DNA of 64,000 nt from LMUY01 sp965276785. Lineage in GTDB: Bacteria; Pseudomonadota; Alphaproteobacteria; Acetobacterales; Acetobacteraceae. The stretch lies in contig OZ255629.1 of NCBI GenBank assembly GCA_965276785.1, positions 1,984,001 through 2,048,000 of the forward strand. Direction: 5' to 3'. Shown in pieces: positions 33,212-44,283 of this stretch. Each line of letters starts with the position of its first letter. Position 1 is the first letter of the stretch. The notes beneath the pieces were generated by a model that had not been told where the DNA came from, searched no databases, and saw nothing but the letters and a program-made list of their open reading frames with translations. A program made the position numbers and the translations under genes.

Positions 33212-34980
33212 TGCGGCGCAGCGGCCGGTTCTTCCGTAATATGTGGTATCTCTCCGCGCCGTATTTCCGGTCGGAAGAGAAATGGTCGGCCTGGGGGCTG
33301 CTGATCCTGGTGCTGGCGGCCGACGTGGTGCTGGTTCGCATCAGCGTGCTGCTCAATCTCAATGGCGGCGCCTGGGTCAACGCGCTGCAGCAATACGATG
33401 AAAGCGCCTTCTTCCGTTTGATGCTGACGTACGTGCCCAACCCGGAAGGCCCGTTCGGTATCATTCCCGGCTTCATTCCGTTGCTGATCGTGGCGCTGGT
33501 GATTTGGGCCAATGGCCGCTACCTGCGGCAGTGGCTGCAAATCCGCTGGCGGCGCTGGATGACGGCGCGGTTCCAGCAGGAGTGGCTGGCCAATCGCGCC
33601 TACTACCAGATGCAGCTTCAGGCGGAGACGCTGGGCAACGACAACCCCGACCAGCGCATTTCCGAAGACATCAACGCCTTCGTCGAAAGCGGGCTGATCC
33701 TCGGTATCGGTTTCATCGCCAACCTGGTCTCGCTGGCTTCTTTCCTGGAGGTGCTGTGGGCCTTGTCGTTCCCCATCACCGTGTTCGGGGTGCACATCCC
33801 GGCCTACCTGGTCTGGGTCGCACTACTGTATTCGCTGGTGGTGTCGGTGCTGGCGCACCTGATCGGGCGGCCGCTGATTTCGCTGAACTTCATCCGGCAG
33901 CGCCTGGAGGCGGATTTCCGCTTTGCCCTGGTGCGGCTGCGGGAGAACGCCGAGGGGGTCGCGCTTTACAAGGGCGAGGCGGATGAAAGCCGCATCCTGG
34001 GGGGGCGGTTCGGGTCCATCGTGGCCAACTGGCGGCGGATCATGTCGCGCAACCGGCTGGTGAACGCGTTCACCTATGCGGTCGGCCAGGTCGGCGGCAT
34101 CTTTCCGTTCTTTGCCGCAGCGCCGCTGTATTTCACCAAGCAGATCAGCTTCGGCACGCTCAGCCGGGTCGCCGGCGCGTTCGCGGAGGTGCAAAGCTCG
34201 GCCTCCTGGCTGGTGGACCAGTATATGGCGCTGGCGGACTGGGCCGCCACGTTGGACCGCTTGGCCACCTTCCAGCGCAGCCTCGAAGCCCTGCGGGACG
34301 CACCGCCGGGGATCACCGCGGCGGTGTCCAGGGAGCGCGACCTGGTGGTGCAGGACCTGCACCTGAACTTGCCGAACGGTGAGCGGCTGCTGGATACGCC
34401 GCACCTGACGCTGGCGGGCGGGGCCAGCACGGTGATCACCGGGCGATCCGGTAGCGGCAAATCCACCCTGTTCCGTGCCTTGGCGGGTATTTGGCCGTTC
34501 GGCCAGGGGCGGGTGGCGTTGCCGGCCGGACGCACCATGTTCCTGCCGCAGAGGGCCTATATCCCGCTCGGCTCGCTGCGCCGGGCGGTGACCTATCCCG
34601 CCGAGCCCGAGAGCATGTCTCAGGCCGAGATCGAACAGGCCTTGACCGACTCTGGCCTCGCCGCGCTGATCCCGGAATTGGATGTGGATATGGCCTGGGG
34701 CCAGCGCCTGTCCGGAGGCGAGCAGCAACGCCTGGCGCTAGCACGGGCGCTGCTGAGCAAGCCCGATTGGCTGTTCCTCGACGAAGCCACCGCGAGCCTC
34801 GACCCGGCAGGCGAGGCCGACCTCTACCGCGTGTTGCGCCAGCGGCTGCCGGGGACGACGCTGGTCTCCATCGCGCACCATCCAGACACCGCCACGGCCT
34901 ACGACCAGCACCTGGAACTCGACCGCAACAGCGGCCAGGCCATGTTGCGTCAGGCGGAGCCGATCCTGCCGGCCCAGTAG
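33211..34980 (+). CDS. ABC transporter, fused permease-ATPase, SbmA/BacA-YddA (ABCD) type
   Basis: Inner-membrane half-transporter with an SbmA_BacA-like transmembrane domain (residues 1 to about 370; FNEF-like region RQRLEADFRFALVRLRENAEGVALYKGE) and a C-terminal nucleotide-binding domain: Walker A GRSGSGKST, Q-loop FLPQRAYIPLGSLRRAVTYP, signature LSGGEQQRLALARALL, Walker B WLFLDEATASLDP, H-loop SIAHH. 589 residues, family-normal. Relatives move peptides, very-long-chain fatty acids or vitamin B12; the substrate here is unknown. Coupled to the DUF3253 gene. Confidence 0.92.
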   Translation: MRRSGRFFRNMWYLSAPYFRSEEKWSAWGLLILVLAADVVLVRISVLLNLNGGAWVNALQQYDESAFFRLMLTYVPNPEGPFGIIPGFIPLLIVALVIWANGRYLRQWLQIRWRRWMTARFQQEWLANRAYYQMQLQAETLGNDNPDQRISEDINAFVESGLILGIGFIANLVSLASFLEVLWALSFPITVFGVHIPAYLVWVALLYSLVVSVLAHLIGRPLISLNFIRQRLEADFRFALVRLRENAEGVALYKGEADESRILGGRFGSIVANWRRIMSRNRLVNAFTYAVGQVGGIFPFFAAAPLYFTKQISFGTLSRVAGAFAEVQSSASWLVDQYMALADWAATLDRLATFQRSLEALRDAPPGITAAVSRERDLVVQDLHLNLPNGERLLDTPHLTLAGGASTVITGRSGSGKSTLFRALAGIWPFGQGRVALPAGRTMFLPQRAYIPLGSLRRAVTYPAEPESMSQAEIEQALTDSGLAALIPELDVDMAWGQRLSGGEQQRLALARALLSKPDWLFLDEATASLDPAGEADLYRVLRQRLPGTTLVSIAHHPDTATAYDQHLELDRNSGQAMLRQAEPILPAQ

Positions 34981-35044
34981 CCTTCACCAACACGTGAATG
35001 GCTGCGCGATGGCCGCGAGAGCCGCTGCGGCCAAGACTGCTGCC

Positions 35045-36547
35045 ATGTCCTCCAGTACAGCCGCCGCCTCGGCCGGCCCCCAGGCAGAGCCGAGTGCGCG
35101 TGCGCTGTTCTTCCGCCTGTTTCCCTCGGTCATGCTGCCGATGTTTCTGGCAGCCCTCGACCAGACCATCGTCGCCACCGCCCTGCCTGCGATTGCCGGG
35201 TCGCTGGGAGAGGTGGAGCGGGTGTCTTGGGTGGTGGTGTCCTACCTGGTCGCAGCCACCATCGCGGCGCCGGTCTATGGGCGGCTGGGCGACGGGTTGG
35301 GGCGGCGGCGCATGCTGCTGACGGCGCTGGCGGTGTTTATCGCAGCCTCGGCGGGCTGCGCGCTGGCGCCGAACATCCTCGTCCTGACCGCAGCCCGGGT
35401 GTTGCAGGGGCTCGGCGGGGGCGGGCTGATGACGACCTGCCAGGCCTTGGTGGGCGAGGTGGTGCCGCCGCGGGAGCGGGGCCGCTACCAGGGCTATCTC
35501 GCCTCCATCTTCGTCACCGCCTCCACCTTCGGCCCGGTGGCGGGCGGGTGGCTGACGCAGCAATTCGGCTGGCGCTCGGTGTTCCTCATCAACCTGCCGC
35601 TTGGGCTGCTCGCCGCCGCGCTCGCCTGGCGCCTGCCGCGGCGCCCCGTCGCGGGCGGACGATTGCAGTTCGACATCCTTGGCGTGGGGCTGTTCACCCT
35701 CTTCATCGCGCCGCTGCTGCTCGCCCTGGAGCGGCTGCAGCGCTTCGACCTGGCCGCGTTGCCGGGGGTCGTGCTGCTGGTGGCGCTGTCGCTGGGCTGC
35801 TTGCTGCTCTTGCTGCGGCAGGAACGGCGCGCGGCCAATCCCCTGCTGCCGCTCGGCCTGCTGCGGCAATCCGCGATCTGGCGGTGCGACCTGATGGCGG
35901 CGTCGGTGGGGGCAACGCTGATCTCGATGGTGACCTTCGTGCCGATTTGGCTGCAGGTGGTGCGCGGGATCGGCCCTGGCCAAGTGGGCTTGATGTTGCT
36001 GCCGATGACGGCCGGCATTGCCCTGGGCTCACTGTTCACCGGCCGCATGATGGCGCGGACCGGCCGCACGGCGCTGTTCCCGTCCGTGGGGGTGGCGATT
36101 GCGGTGGCAATGCTGCTGGGCCTGGCGTTCGCGGCGCCGCATTTGTCCAACCGGGCGGTGCCGGTGCTGTTCATGGTCTACTCGGTCACGCTCGGCACGG
36201 CGATGCCGGTGGTGCAGCTCACGGTGCAGCTCGTGGCGGGCCGGGCGAATTTGGGGGCGGCGGCGGCCTCGGTGCAGTTTTCCCGCACGGTTGGGGCGGC
36301 GTTCGGCACGGCGCTGGTGGGGGCGGTGCTGTTTGCCGTGCTGGCTGCGACCGACCGCAGCACGGCGGCGCTGTTCGCCGACATGGTGGAACGCGGCCCG
36401 GCAGCGCTGGCCGGGCTGGACGCGGTGCGTCGGGCTGTGGTGTCGGCGGAAATCCGCGACGCGTTCCGCTCTGCGTTCCTGACCATTGCCGGTTTCGCCG
36501 GGCTGGCGCTGGTGATGGCCTGGACCGTGCCAGTGCGCCGGCTCTGA
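35045..36547 (+). CDS. MFS transporter, DHA2/EmrB-QacA family drug exporter
   Basis: Fourteen-helix proton-coupled exporter. About 500 residues from ATG 35045 (an ATG at 34994 would add 17 residues). First helix MLPMFLAALDQTIVATALPAIAGSLG carries the DHA2 motif LDxTIVxxALP; motif A is YGRLGDGLGRRRML; motif C region is IFVTASTFGPVAGGWLTQQFGWRSVFLINLPLG. The sequence ends with a helix and VPVRRL. It stands between the ABC exporter and an accessory insertion; substrate not predictable. Confidence 0.93.
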   Translation: MSSSTAAASAGPQAEPSARALFFRLFPSVMLPMFLAALDQTIVATALPAIAGSLGEVERVSWVVVSYLVAATIAAPVYGRLGDGLGRRRMLLTALAVFIAASAGCALAPNILVLTAARVLQGLGGGGLMTTCQALVGEVVPPRERGRYQGYLASIFVTASTFGPVAGGWLTQQFGWRSVFLINLPLGLLAAALAWRLPRRPVAGGRLQFDILGVGLFTLFIAPLLLALERLQRFDLAALPGVVLLVALSLGCLLLLLRQERRAANPLLPLGLLRQSAIWRCDLMAASVGATLISMVTFVPIWLQVVRGIGPGQVGLMLLPMTAGIALGSLFTGRMMARTGRTALFPSVGVAIAVAMLLGLAFAAPHLSNRAVPVLFMVYSVTLGTAMPVVQLTVQLVAGRANLGAAAASVQFSRTVGAAFGTALVGAVLFAVLAATDRSTAALFADMVERGPAALAGLDAVRRAVVSAEIRDAFRSAFLTIAGFAGLALVMAWTVPVRRL

Positions 36548-36811
36548 GGCATGCAAGGGGCTTTCGCCCGCGGGTCTGCAACGTCATGACCAAACTCGAT
36601 TTGAACTATCCACGGCGTTCGATTGCCACTGGCCTCTGGCAGAGACTTTGAACAGTGCGAAAGCGCGTCAATTTCAAGCCGAGTTAGGGTTAGTGACATA
36701 GGGCAAACGCCTATTCTCGACAGCGACCGACTGGCTTGACGTAGGCAGCGTACGGTTTCTACAGCAGAAGCCAGCCGAGGCGCTGGCGCACTCCGGCATT
36801 GGCGGCGAGAG

Positions 36812-37057
36812 ATGAGCCAAATGAGCGGTGCCAGTGCGACCCCGGCAGATTTTGACCTGCGCGAGCAGCTTGTCCGGATCGACCGCATGCTTGCCGAAAC
36901 GCACAAGTTTCAGGAAGAAAGCAACCAATTCGCGGCTGAAATCCAAAAGGTCGGACGCGAGCGCTGGCTGGCGCCGGTTATCGCCTCCGCTTCGGTGATT
37001 GCCGCGTTCGGCGGCGCGATCGCCGCAACTCTGGCGGTCTTGAGAATCGGGCACTGA
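36812..37057 (+). CDS. small membrane protein with coiled-coil (81 aa)
   Basis: Unrecognised small protein: polar N-terminus, a predicted coiled coil (REQLVRIDRMLAETHKFQEESNQFAAEIQKV), then one C-terminal membrane helix (WLAPVIASASVIAAFGGAIAATLAVL). The preceding 264 bp (36548-36811) contain no supported gene and look less GC-rich than the surroundings. One base separates its stop from the HTH gene behind it. The pair resembles accessory or phage-derived cargo rather than core genes. Confidence 0.6.
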   Translation: MSQMSGASATPADFDLREQLVRIDRMLAETHKFQEESNQFAAEIQKVGRERWLAPVIASASVIAAFGGAIAATLAVLRIGH

Positions 37058-37058
37058 C

Positions 37059-37250
37059 ATGACGGCGGACGAATTCCGCAACGGATTGGACGCGCTAGGA
37101 GCAACCCAGCGAGCGTTCGCGTCTCTCGTCGGCTCCAACGAGCGAACCGTCCGCCGCTGGTCCTCGGGCGAGCAGGACATCCCGGGCTGGGTACCGCTGA
37201 TGCTTAGGCTGCTGCGGCAATGCGGCGGCATCGCAGCTGCAACCGCCTGA
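37059..37250 (+). CDS. small helix-turn-helix protein (63 aa)
   Basis: Xre-like DNA-binding domain: FRNGLDALGATQRAFASLVGSNERTVRRWSSGEQDIPGWVPLMLRLL, where ATQRAFASLVGSNERTVRRWSSG is the HTH (shown over its two halves). Such single-domain proteins are common beside phage and plasmid genes. It lies one base after the membrane microprotein gene, so the two likely form one transcript. Target unknown. Confidence 0.7.
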   Translation: MTADEFRNGLDALGATQRAFASLVGSNERTVRRWSSGEQDIPGWVPLMLRLLRQCGGIAAATA

Positions 37251-37327
37251 CTTGGGCGAGGCTCTTATCGAGTACGGGGATGACGGTGTTTGGGAGTGGG
37301 GCGCCCGGCGTGCTGGCTGGTGCAGTC

Positions 37328-38107
37328 TCAGGGCGACTCTGAGAGTGACGGCGGCGGTTCCAGGCCGTTCTTGGTCAACACAGGCCGCGCGGCCGGCGAG
37401 GCCAAATAGTGGATCAGCGCCCGCCCCGCCGCGGGCTCGGCCGCATGGGCGCTGAGCCCGGCGGCATAGACCGTGACCTTCTGAACCGCCTGCGGGATCA
37501 GCCCGGCGAAGGTGATCCCAGGGATGGGCAGCAACTCGGCCCTCTGCTGGAAGCCAAGCTCCGCGTCGCCGCGGGCCACGATCTCGCCGACTGGCGTCGC
37601 GGCGATCATGCGCGCCTTGCCCTGCATCTGCGCCTCGATGCCCAGCTTCTTGAACAACTCGGCCTGGATGTAGACGCCGCTGGCACTATCCGAATAGGCG
37701 ACCGACTTGGCGGCGAGCAGCACGGCGCGCAGCTTGGCCGGCGTGCTGATGTCCGGCACCGGCGCGCCCGCGCGCACGGCCATGCCGATCGGCGAGCGCG
37801 CCAACTCCACCCGGCTGCCCGGCACCGCCAGCCCGTTCTTCAGCAAGGCGTCGAGCGCGCTGCCGACCATGATCAGCACGTCATCGCGCTCGCCGCGGGC
37901 TAGCCGGTTGGGAATGGCACCGGGGGTGGCGCCCATCGAGGGACCCTGAATTGCGATGAGATGGTCGCCAGTCGCTGTCTCGAACCCCGGGACCAGCGCC
38001 TGAAAGCTGGAGAGAAAGCCGCCCGAGATCATCACGGCAAGATCGGCCGCGTGGGCCAGGCCGGGTGTGGCAAGCGCCACGGCGGTCACCAGCGCCGCCG
38101 CTTTCAT
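37328..38107 (-). CDS. ModA-like periplasmic substrate-binding protein
   Basis: Secreted type 2 periplasmic binding protein of the molybdate/tungstate or sulfate group, 259 residues from ATG 38107 with a clear signal peptide (LVTAVALATPGLAHA). SGGFLSSFQALVPGFETATG at the N-terminus and the conserved central SVAYSDSASGVYIQ, with the C-terminal AGRALIHYLASPAARPVLTKNGLEPP. No permease or ATPase gene is adjacent, so it is an orphan and may not serve molybdate. It follows argJ on the same strand with 1 bp between. Confidence 0.85.
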   Translation of the reverse strand: MKAAALVTAVALATPGLAHAADLAVMISGGFLSSFQALVPGFETATGDHLIAIQGPSMGATPGAIPNRLARGERDDVLIMVGSALDALLKNGLAVPGSRVELARSPIGMAVRAGAPVPDISTPAKLRAVLLAAKSVAYSDSASGVYIQAELFKKLGIEAQMQGKARMIAATPVGEIVARGDAELGFQQRAELLPIPGITFAGLIPQAVQKVTVYAAGLSAHAAEPAAGRALIHYLASPAARPVLTKNGLEPPPSLSESP

Positions 38108-38108
38108 G

Positions 38109-39323
38109 CTAGCTGCGATAGGACCCATTGATGTCGATGTAGCCATGGGTGAGGTCGCAGGTCCATACCCGCGCCTGGCCTTCACCTAAACCGAGGTCGA
38201 TCGTAACGGCGATCTCCCGGCCGCGCATATGCGCCACCACCGGCGCCTCATTGTAACCCGGCACCACGGCGCCATCGCGCGCCATCCAAATGCCGCCAAT
38301 GCCGACGGAGAGCTTGTCGCGGTCCGCCGGCTCGCCCGCTTTGCCGACGGCCATGACAATGCGGCCCCAGTTCGCGTCTTCACCGGCGATGGCGGTCTTC
38401 ACCAGCGGCGAGTTCGCCACCGCCAGGCCGACCCGCTTGGCCGACCCATCATCCACGGCGCCGGTCACGTCGATCTGGATCAGCTTCTGCGCGCCCTCGC
38501 CGTCCCTCACCACTTGCAGCGCCAAGTCGAGCAGCACGGCATTCAGCGCGGCGACGAAGCTCGCCAGGTCCGCCTGGCGGTTACCAGCGGCGCCGGTGGC
38601 GAACAGCAGCACGGTGTCGCTGGTGGAGGTGTCACTGTCGACCGTGGTGCAATTGAAACTTGATGCGGTGGCGGCGGTGAGCATGGCTTGCAGCGCCGAG
38701 GCCGGGATGGCCGCGTCGGTGAAAACGAAGCACAGCATCGTCGCCATGTCGGGCGCAATCATGCCGCTGCCCTTGGCAAACCCGCTGATGCGCACCGGCG
38801 TGCCGCCGATGTTCGCCAGTCGGGTGGCCGCCTTGGGAAACGTGTCGGTCGTCATGATCCCGCGCGCCGCCGCTTCCCATGCCTCAGCGGTGAGGCTGGC
38901 ATGCAAGCGGGGCAAGGCCGCGGTGATCCTCTCGGGCGCCAGCACCTCGCCGATCACCCCCGTGCTAGCGAGGAATACCTCGGCCGCCGGACAGGCAAGC
39001 AGATTGGCCGCCGCGGCAGCAGTGGCCTGCACCGTGTTGCGGCCGCGCGCGCCGGTGAACACATTCGCATTGCCGGCGTTGACCACCAAGCCACGCGCCC
39101 GGCCGCCAGGTAGCACGGCCCGGCACCAATCGACCGGTGCGCCGGGGCACTGGTTGCGGGTGAACACGCCCGCGACGGTGGCGCCCGGCGCCAACTCCAC
39201 CAGCACCAGGTCGGTGCGCCCGCGGTAGCGGATGCCAGCCTCTGTGGCAGCCAACCGGACGCCCGCGACCGGTGGCAAGTCCGGCAAGGCGACCGCAAGC
39301 GGCGAGACGGCAGTGACGGCCAT
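38109..39323 (-). CDS. argJ: bifunctional glutamate N-acetyltransferase / amino-acid acetyltransferase
   Basis: ArgJ recycles the acetyl group from N-acetylornithine to glutamate and can also use acetyl-CoA, feeding arginine synthesis. 404 residues. The self-cleavage motif is KGSGMIAPDMATMLCFVFTDA; cleavage before the Thr of ATMLC makes alpha and beta chains. Also seen: FNCTTVDSDTSTSDT, GEDANWGRIVMAVGKAG and the C-terminal LTHGYIDINGSYRS. It follows a PpiC-type foldase gene by 7 bp; the foldase-argJ order opposite secA recurs in alphaproteobacteria. Confidence 0.97.
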   Translation of the reverse strand: MAVTAVSPLAVALPDLPPVAGVRLAATEAGIRYRGRTDLVLVELAPGATVAGVFTRNQCPGAPVDWCRAVLPGGRARGLVVNAGNANVFTGARGRNTVQATAAAAANLLACPAAEVFLASTGVIGEVLAPERITAALPRLHASLTAEAWEAAARGIMTTDTFPKAATRLANIGGTPVRISGFAKGSGMIAPDMATMLCFVFTDAAIPASALQAMLTAATASSFNCTTVDSDTSTSDTVLLFATGAAGNRQADLASFVAALNAVLLDLALQVVRDGEGAQKLIQIDVTGAVDDGSAKRVGLAVANSPLVKTAIAGEDANWGRIVMAVGKAGEPADRDKLSVGIGGIWMARDGAVVPGYNEAPVVAHMRGREIAVTIDLGLGEGQARVWTCDLTHGYIDINGSYRS

Positions 39324-39330
39324 TCCGAGG

Positions 39331-40302
39331 TTATTTCGACGGGGCTGGCGGCGTGCCCGGCGCGGGCGGCATGTCGGTGGTTGGGGTGCTGGTGGCCTCG
39401 GGCGTGGCAGCCGGCGCGGTCATCGGCGAGCCATCGACGTTGAACTTCTCGACAGCCAAGCCGGTCCGGGCCTTGGCCAGCGCTTCACGCACGCCGGCCT
39501 GGATGATCTGCTGCCGCAATTCCGCCTTGGCCTGATCGAAGCTGGGCGGCGGCGCGACCCGGCGTTCCTCTGTCTTGATAATATGATACCCAAATTGGGT
39601 CTTCACCGGGGTCTCGGTATACTGGCCGGGCTTGAGGCCGAACGCCGCGGTGGCGAACTCCGGCACCATGTCGCCCTTCTTAAAGAAGCCGAGATCACCG
39701 CCGTTCTGCGCCCCCGGGTCTTTGCTCTCCTGCTTGGCCAAAGCGGCGAAATCCGCCCCCTTGTCGAGTTGGGCAATCACCTTCTTTGCCTCGTCCTCGG
39801 TCGGGACCAGGATGTGGCGCGCATGCACCTCCTCCTCGCCGGGCTTGTTGGCGTATTCGGCGTCATATTTGGCGTGCAGCGCCGCGTCGGTGACGGTGGG
39901 GCCGATCTCGCGGGTGAGGATCGCGTTCTGCAGCACCTGATCGCGCGCGCGGTCCAGCGCCTTCTGCACCTGCGGCTGGTTCTGCAACCCGTCCTTCTCG
40001 GCCTCGATCACCAGCGCCTGGCGGTCCACCATCTGGTCGAGCAGCATGGGGTAGAGCACCTGCGGCGGCATCGAGCGCATCTCGTCCGGCAGAGTTTGCG
40101 CGGCCTCGGATAGGTCGCTCAGGTGGATTTCGGTGTCCCCCACCTTGGCCACCATGGGGTCGGCCGGCGGCGCGGACGCCGGCGGGGCGGCCGCTGCCGG
40201 AGCCGGGCTCGCAGGCTTGGCGGCGGGCGGAGTTGCTTGGGCGGCGGCCGGCAGAACGGGGGCGCACAACAAGACGGCCGCAACGGCGAGCGACAGGCGC
40301 AT
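39331..40302 (-). CDS. periplasmic peptidyl-prolyl isomerase, PpiC/parvulin type
   Basis: Secreted SurA/PrsA-like foldase. ATG at 40302 starts a signal peptide (LSLAVAAVLLCAPVLPAAAQA), followed by an Ala/Pro-rich linker, an N-terminal chaperone domain (HLSDLSEAAQTLPDEMR...), and a parvulin domain near residues 165-260 (HARHILVPTEDEAKKVIAQLDKGADFAALAKQESKDPGAQNGGDLGFFKKGDMVPEF... YHIIK, quoted in part). The tail is Pro/Thr-rich. Divergent from secA across 195 bp; with argJ it forms a two-gene unit. Confidence 0.93.
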   Translation of the reverse strand: MRLSLAVAAVLLCAPVLPAAAQATPPAAKPASPAPAAAAPPASAPPADPMVAKVGDTEIHLSDLSEAAQTLPDEMRSMPPQVLYPMLLDQMVDRQALVIEAEKDGLQNQPQVQKALDRARDQVLQNAILTREIGPTVTDAALHAKYDAEYANKPGEEEVHARHILVPTEDEAKKVIAQLDKGADFAALAKQESKDPGAQNGGDLGFFKKGDMVPEFATAAFGLKPGQYTETPVKTQFGYHIIKTEERRVAPPPSFDQAKAELRQQIIQAGVREALAKARTGLAVEKFNVDGSPMTAPAATPEATSTPTTDMPPAPGTPPAPSK

Positions 40303-40465
40303 GGGGACGAACCTCGACAACGATGGGAGCCACGCCAAACGGCTCGGACTGCGTGGCCGGGTTATGGCCGAAGCGGCGCGGGATGAAAAGTTCTGTGGCG
40401 TGAGCAATCGTTCACGCGCCAACCCTGTGAACCGGCCGCGTTGACCCGGCCAGGCACGGCTCTTA

Positions 40466-40486
40466 TCTGAACGGACCGCGTTCAGA
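40466..40486. promoter_or_regulatory. perfect dyad just upstream of secA
   Basis: TCTGAACG-GACCG-CGTTCAGA, two exact 8-bp arms with a 5-base loop, ends 11 bp before the secA ATG at 40498. No good Shine-Dalgarno lies between it and the start (CCGGACCCACC). It may be a leader hairpin controlling secA initiation or an operator. Confidence 0.45.
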
Positions 40487-40497
40487 CCGGACCCACC

Positions 40498-43212
<2,715 letters not shown>

Positions 43213-43217
43213 GGCGG

Positions 43218-44147
43218 TTGCGCGTCGGCGTTGTCGGGGCTGGGCTGGCTGGGCTCGCTTGCGCCGAGACGCTGCAGGCCGCCGGCCATCGTGTGACGCT
43301 GTTCGACAAGGGGCGTGGCCCTGGCGGGCGCATGTCTGCCCGGCGCCTGGCGACGGAGCAGGGTGACGCCTCGTTCGACCATGGGGCGCAGTATTTCACC
43401 GCCCGCGACGCCGGGTTCCGCCGGCAAGTGAGTTCCTGGCAGCAAGCCGGATGCGCGGCACCGTGGCCGGCGGCCGGCAGCGAGGCCTGGGTCGGCGTGC
43501 CGGCGATGAACGCACCAGTCAAGGCGTTGGCCGCGGGGCTGGACGTGCACTGGAACGCCCCGGTGAGCGGCTTACGGCGCTTGGATGGCGTGTGGACGCT
43601 GGATGGCGTGAACCACGAACCTGACTTCGACGCGGCCGTGGTGGCAATCCCGGCGGAGCAAGCGGCCATCCTGCTCGCGCCGGTGGTTCCCGAAATGGGC
43701 GCCCGTGCCGAGGCCACCCGCTCTGCCCCGTGCTGGACGGCGATGGCCGCGTTTGCCGAGCCGGTGCGATGCGCAGCCGATGTGCTGCGGGGCGGGCCGG
43801 TGTTGAACTGGGCAGCCCGCAACTCGGCCAAGCCGGGCCGGTGCGGCCCGGAAAGCTGGGTGATGCACGCGGCGCCGGATTGGTCGCGCGAGAAGCTGGA
43901 GCGCAGCCCGCCTGAGATCGTTCCGCTGCTGCTGCAGGCATTGGCGAGTCAAACGGGTGTCGCGCTGCCGCCGGTGCTGGTTTCGGCGGCGCATCGCTGG
44001 CGCTATGCCATGTCGGGCGCTTCCGGCGAGGGCTGCTTGTGGAGCGTCGGGACTGCGCTCGGGGTTTGTGGCGACTGGTTGGTGGGTCCCCGGGTTGAAT
44101 CCGCCTGGCTGTCCGGCATCCGGCTGGCGGCGGCGATGATTGGATGA
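43218..44147 (+). CDS. FAD-dependent oxidoreductase, renalase-like (amine oxidase fold)
   Basis: Flavoprotein with an N-terminal Rossmann motif RVGVVGAGLAGLACAETLQAAGHRVTLFDKGRGPGGRMSARR (in part) and the renalase-type FDHGAQYFTARD segment. 309 residues from a TTG at 43218; GAGG lies at 43211-43214 over the secA stop, four bases before the TTG. The C-terminus has RYAMSGASGEGCLWSVGTALGVCGDWLVGPRVESAWLSG (in part), the FAD-binding end. Bacterial relatives may repair isomeric NAD(P)H; the substrate is not determined. Probably co-transcribed with secA. Confidence 0.88.
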   Translation: MRVGVVGAGLAGLACAETLQAAGHRVTLFDKGRGPGGRMSARRLATEQGDASFDHGAQYFTARDAGFRRQVSSWQQAGCAAPWPAAGSEAWVGVPAMNAPVKALAAGLDVHWNAPVSGLRRLDGVWTLDGVNHEPDFDAAVVAIPAEQAAILLAPVVPEMGARAEATRSAPCWTAMAAFAEPVRCAADVLRGGPVLNWAARNSAKPGRCGPESWVMHAAPDWSREKLERSPPEIVPLLLQALASQTGVALPPVLVSAAHRWRYAMSGASGEGCLWSVGTALGVCGDWLVGPRVESAWLSGIRLAAAMIG

Positions 44148-44165
44148 AAACTGGCCGCGCAGGGG

Positions 44166-44194
44166 TTTCAACGGTCCGCCGACATGCTTATACA
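44166..44194 (+). promoter_or_regulatory. probable promoter of tRNA-Lys
   Basis: TTTCAA (44166-44171), a 17-bp spacer and TATACA (44189-44194). The tRNA begins 9 bp downstream at 44204, consistent with a stable-RNA promoter. Overlaps the 3' side of the preceding gene by none. Confidence 0.5.
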
Positions 44195-44203
44195 GCGGCC
44201 GGC

Positions 44204-44279
<76 letters not shown>

Positions 44280-44283
44280 ATCC

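Noticed and set aside
36586..36651. 21-codon ORF MTKLDLNYPRRSIATGLWQRL
   Set aside because: Too short, no RBS and no context to support it.
37252..37455. Short plus-strand frame (GEALIEYGDDGVWEWGARRAGW...) after the HTH gene
   Set aside because: It runs into the antisense of the ModA-like gene and has no RBS; a fragment cannot be excluded but is not supported.
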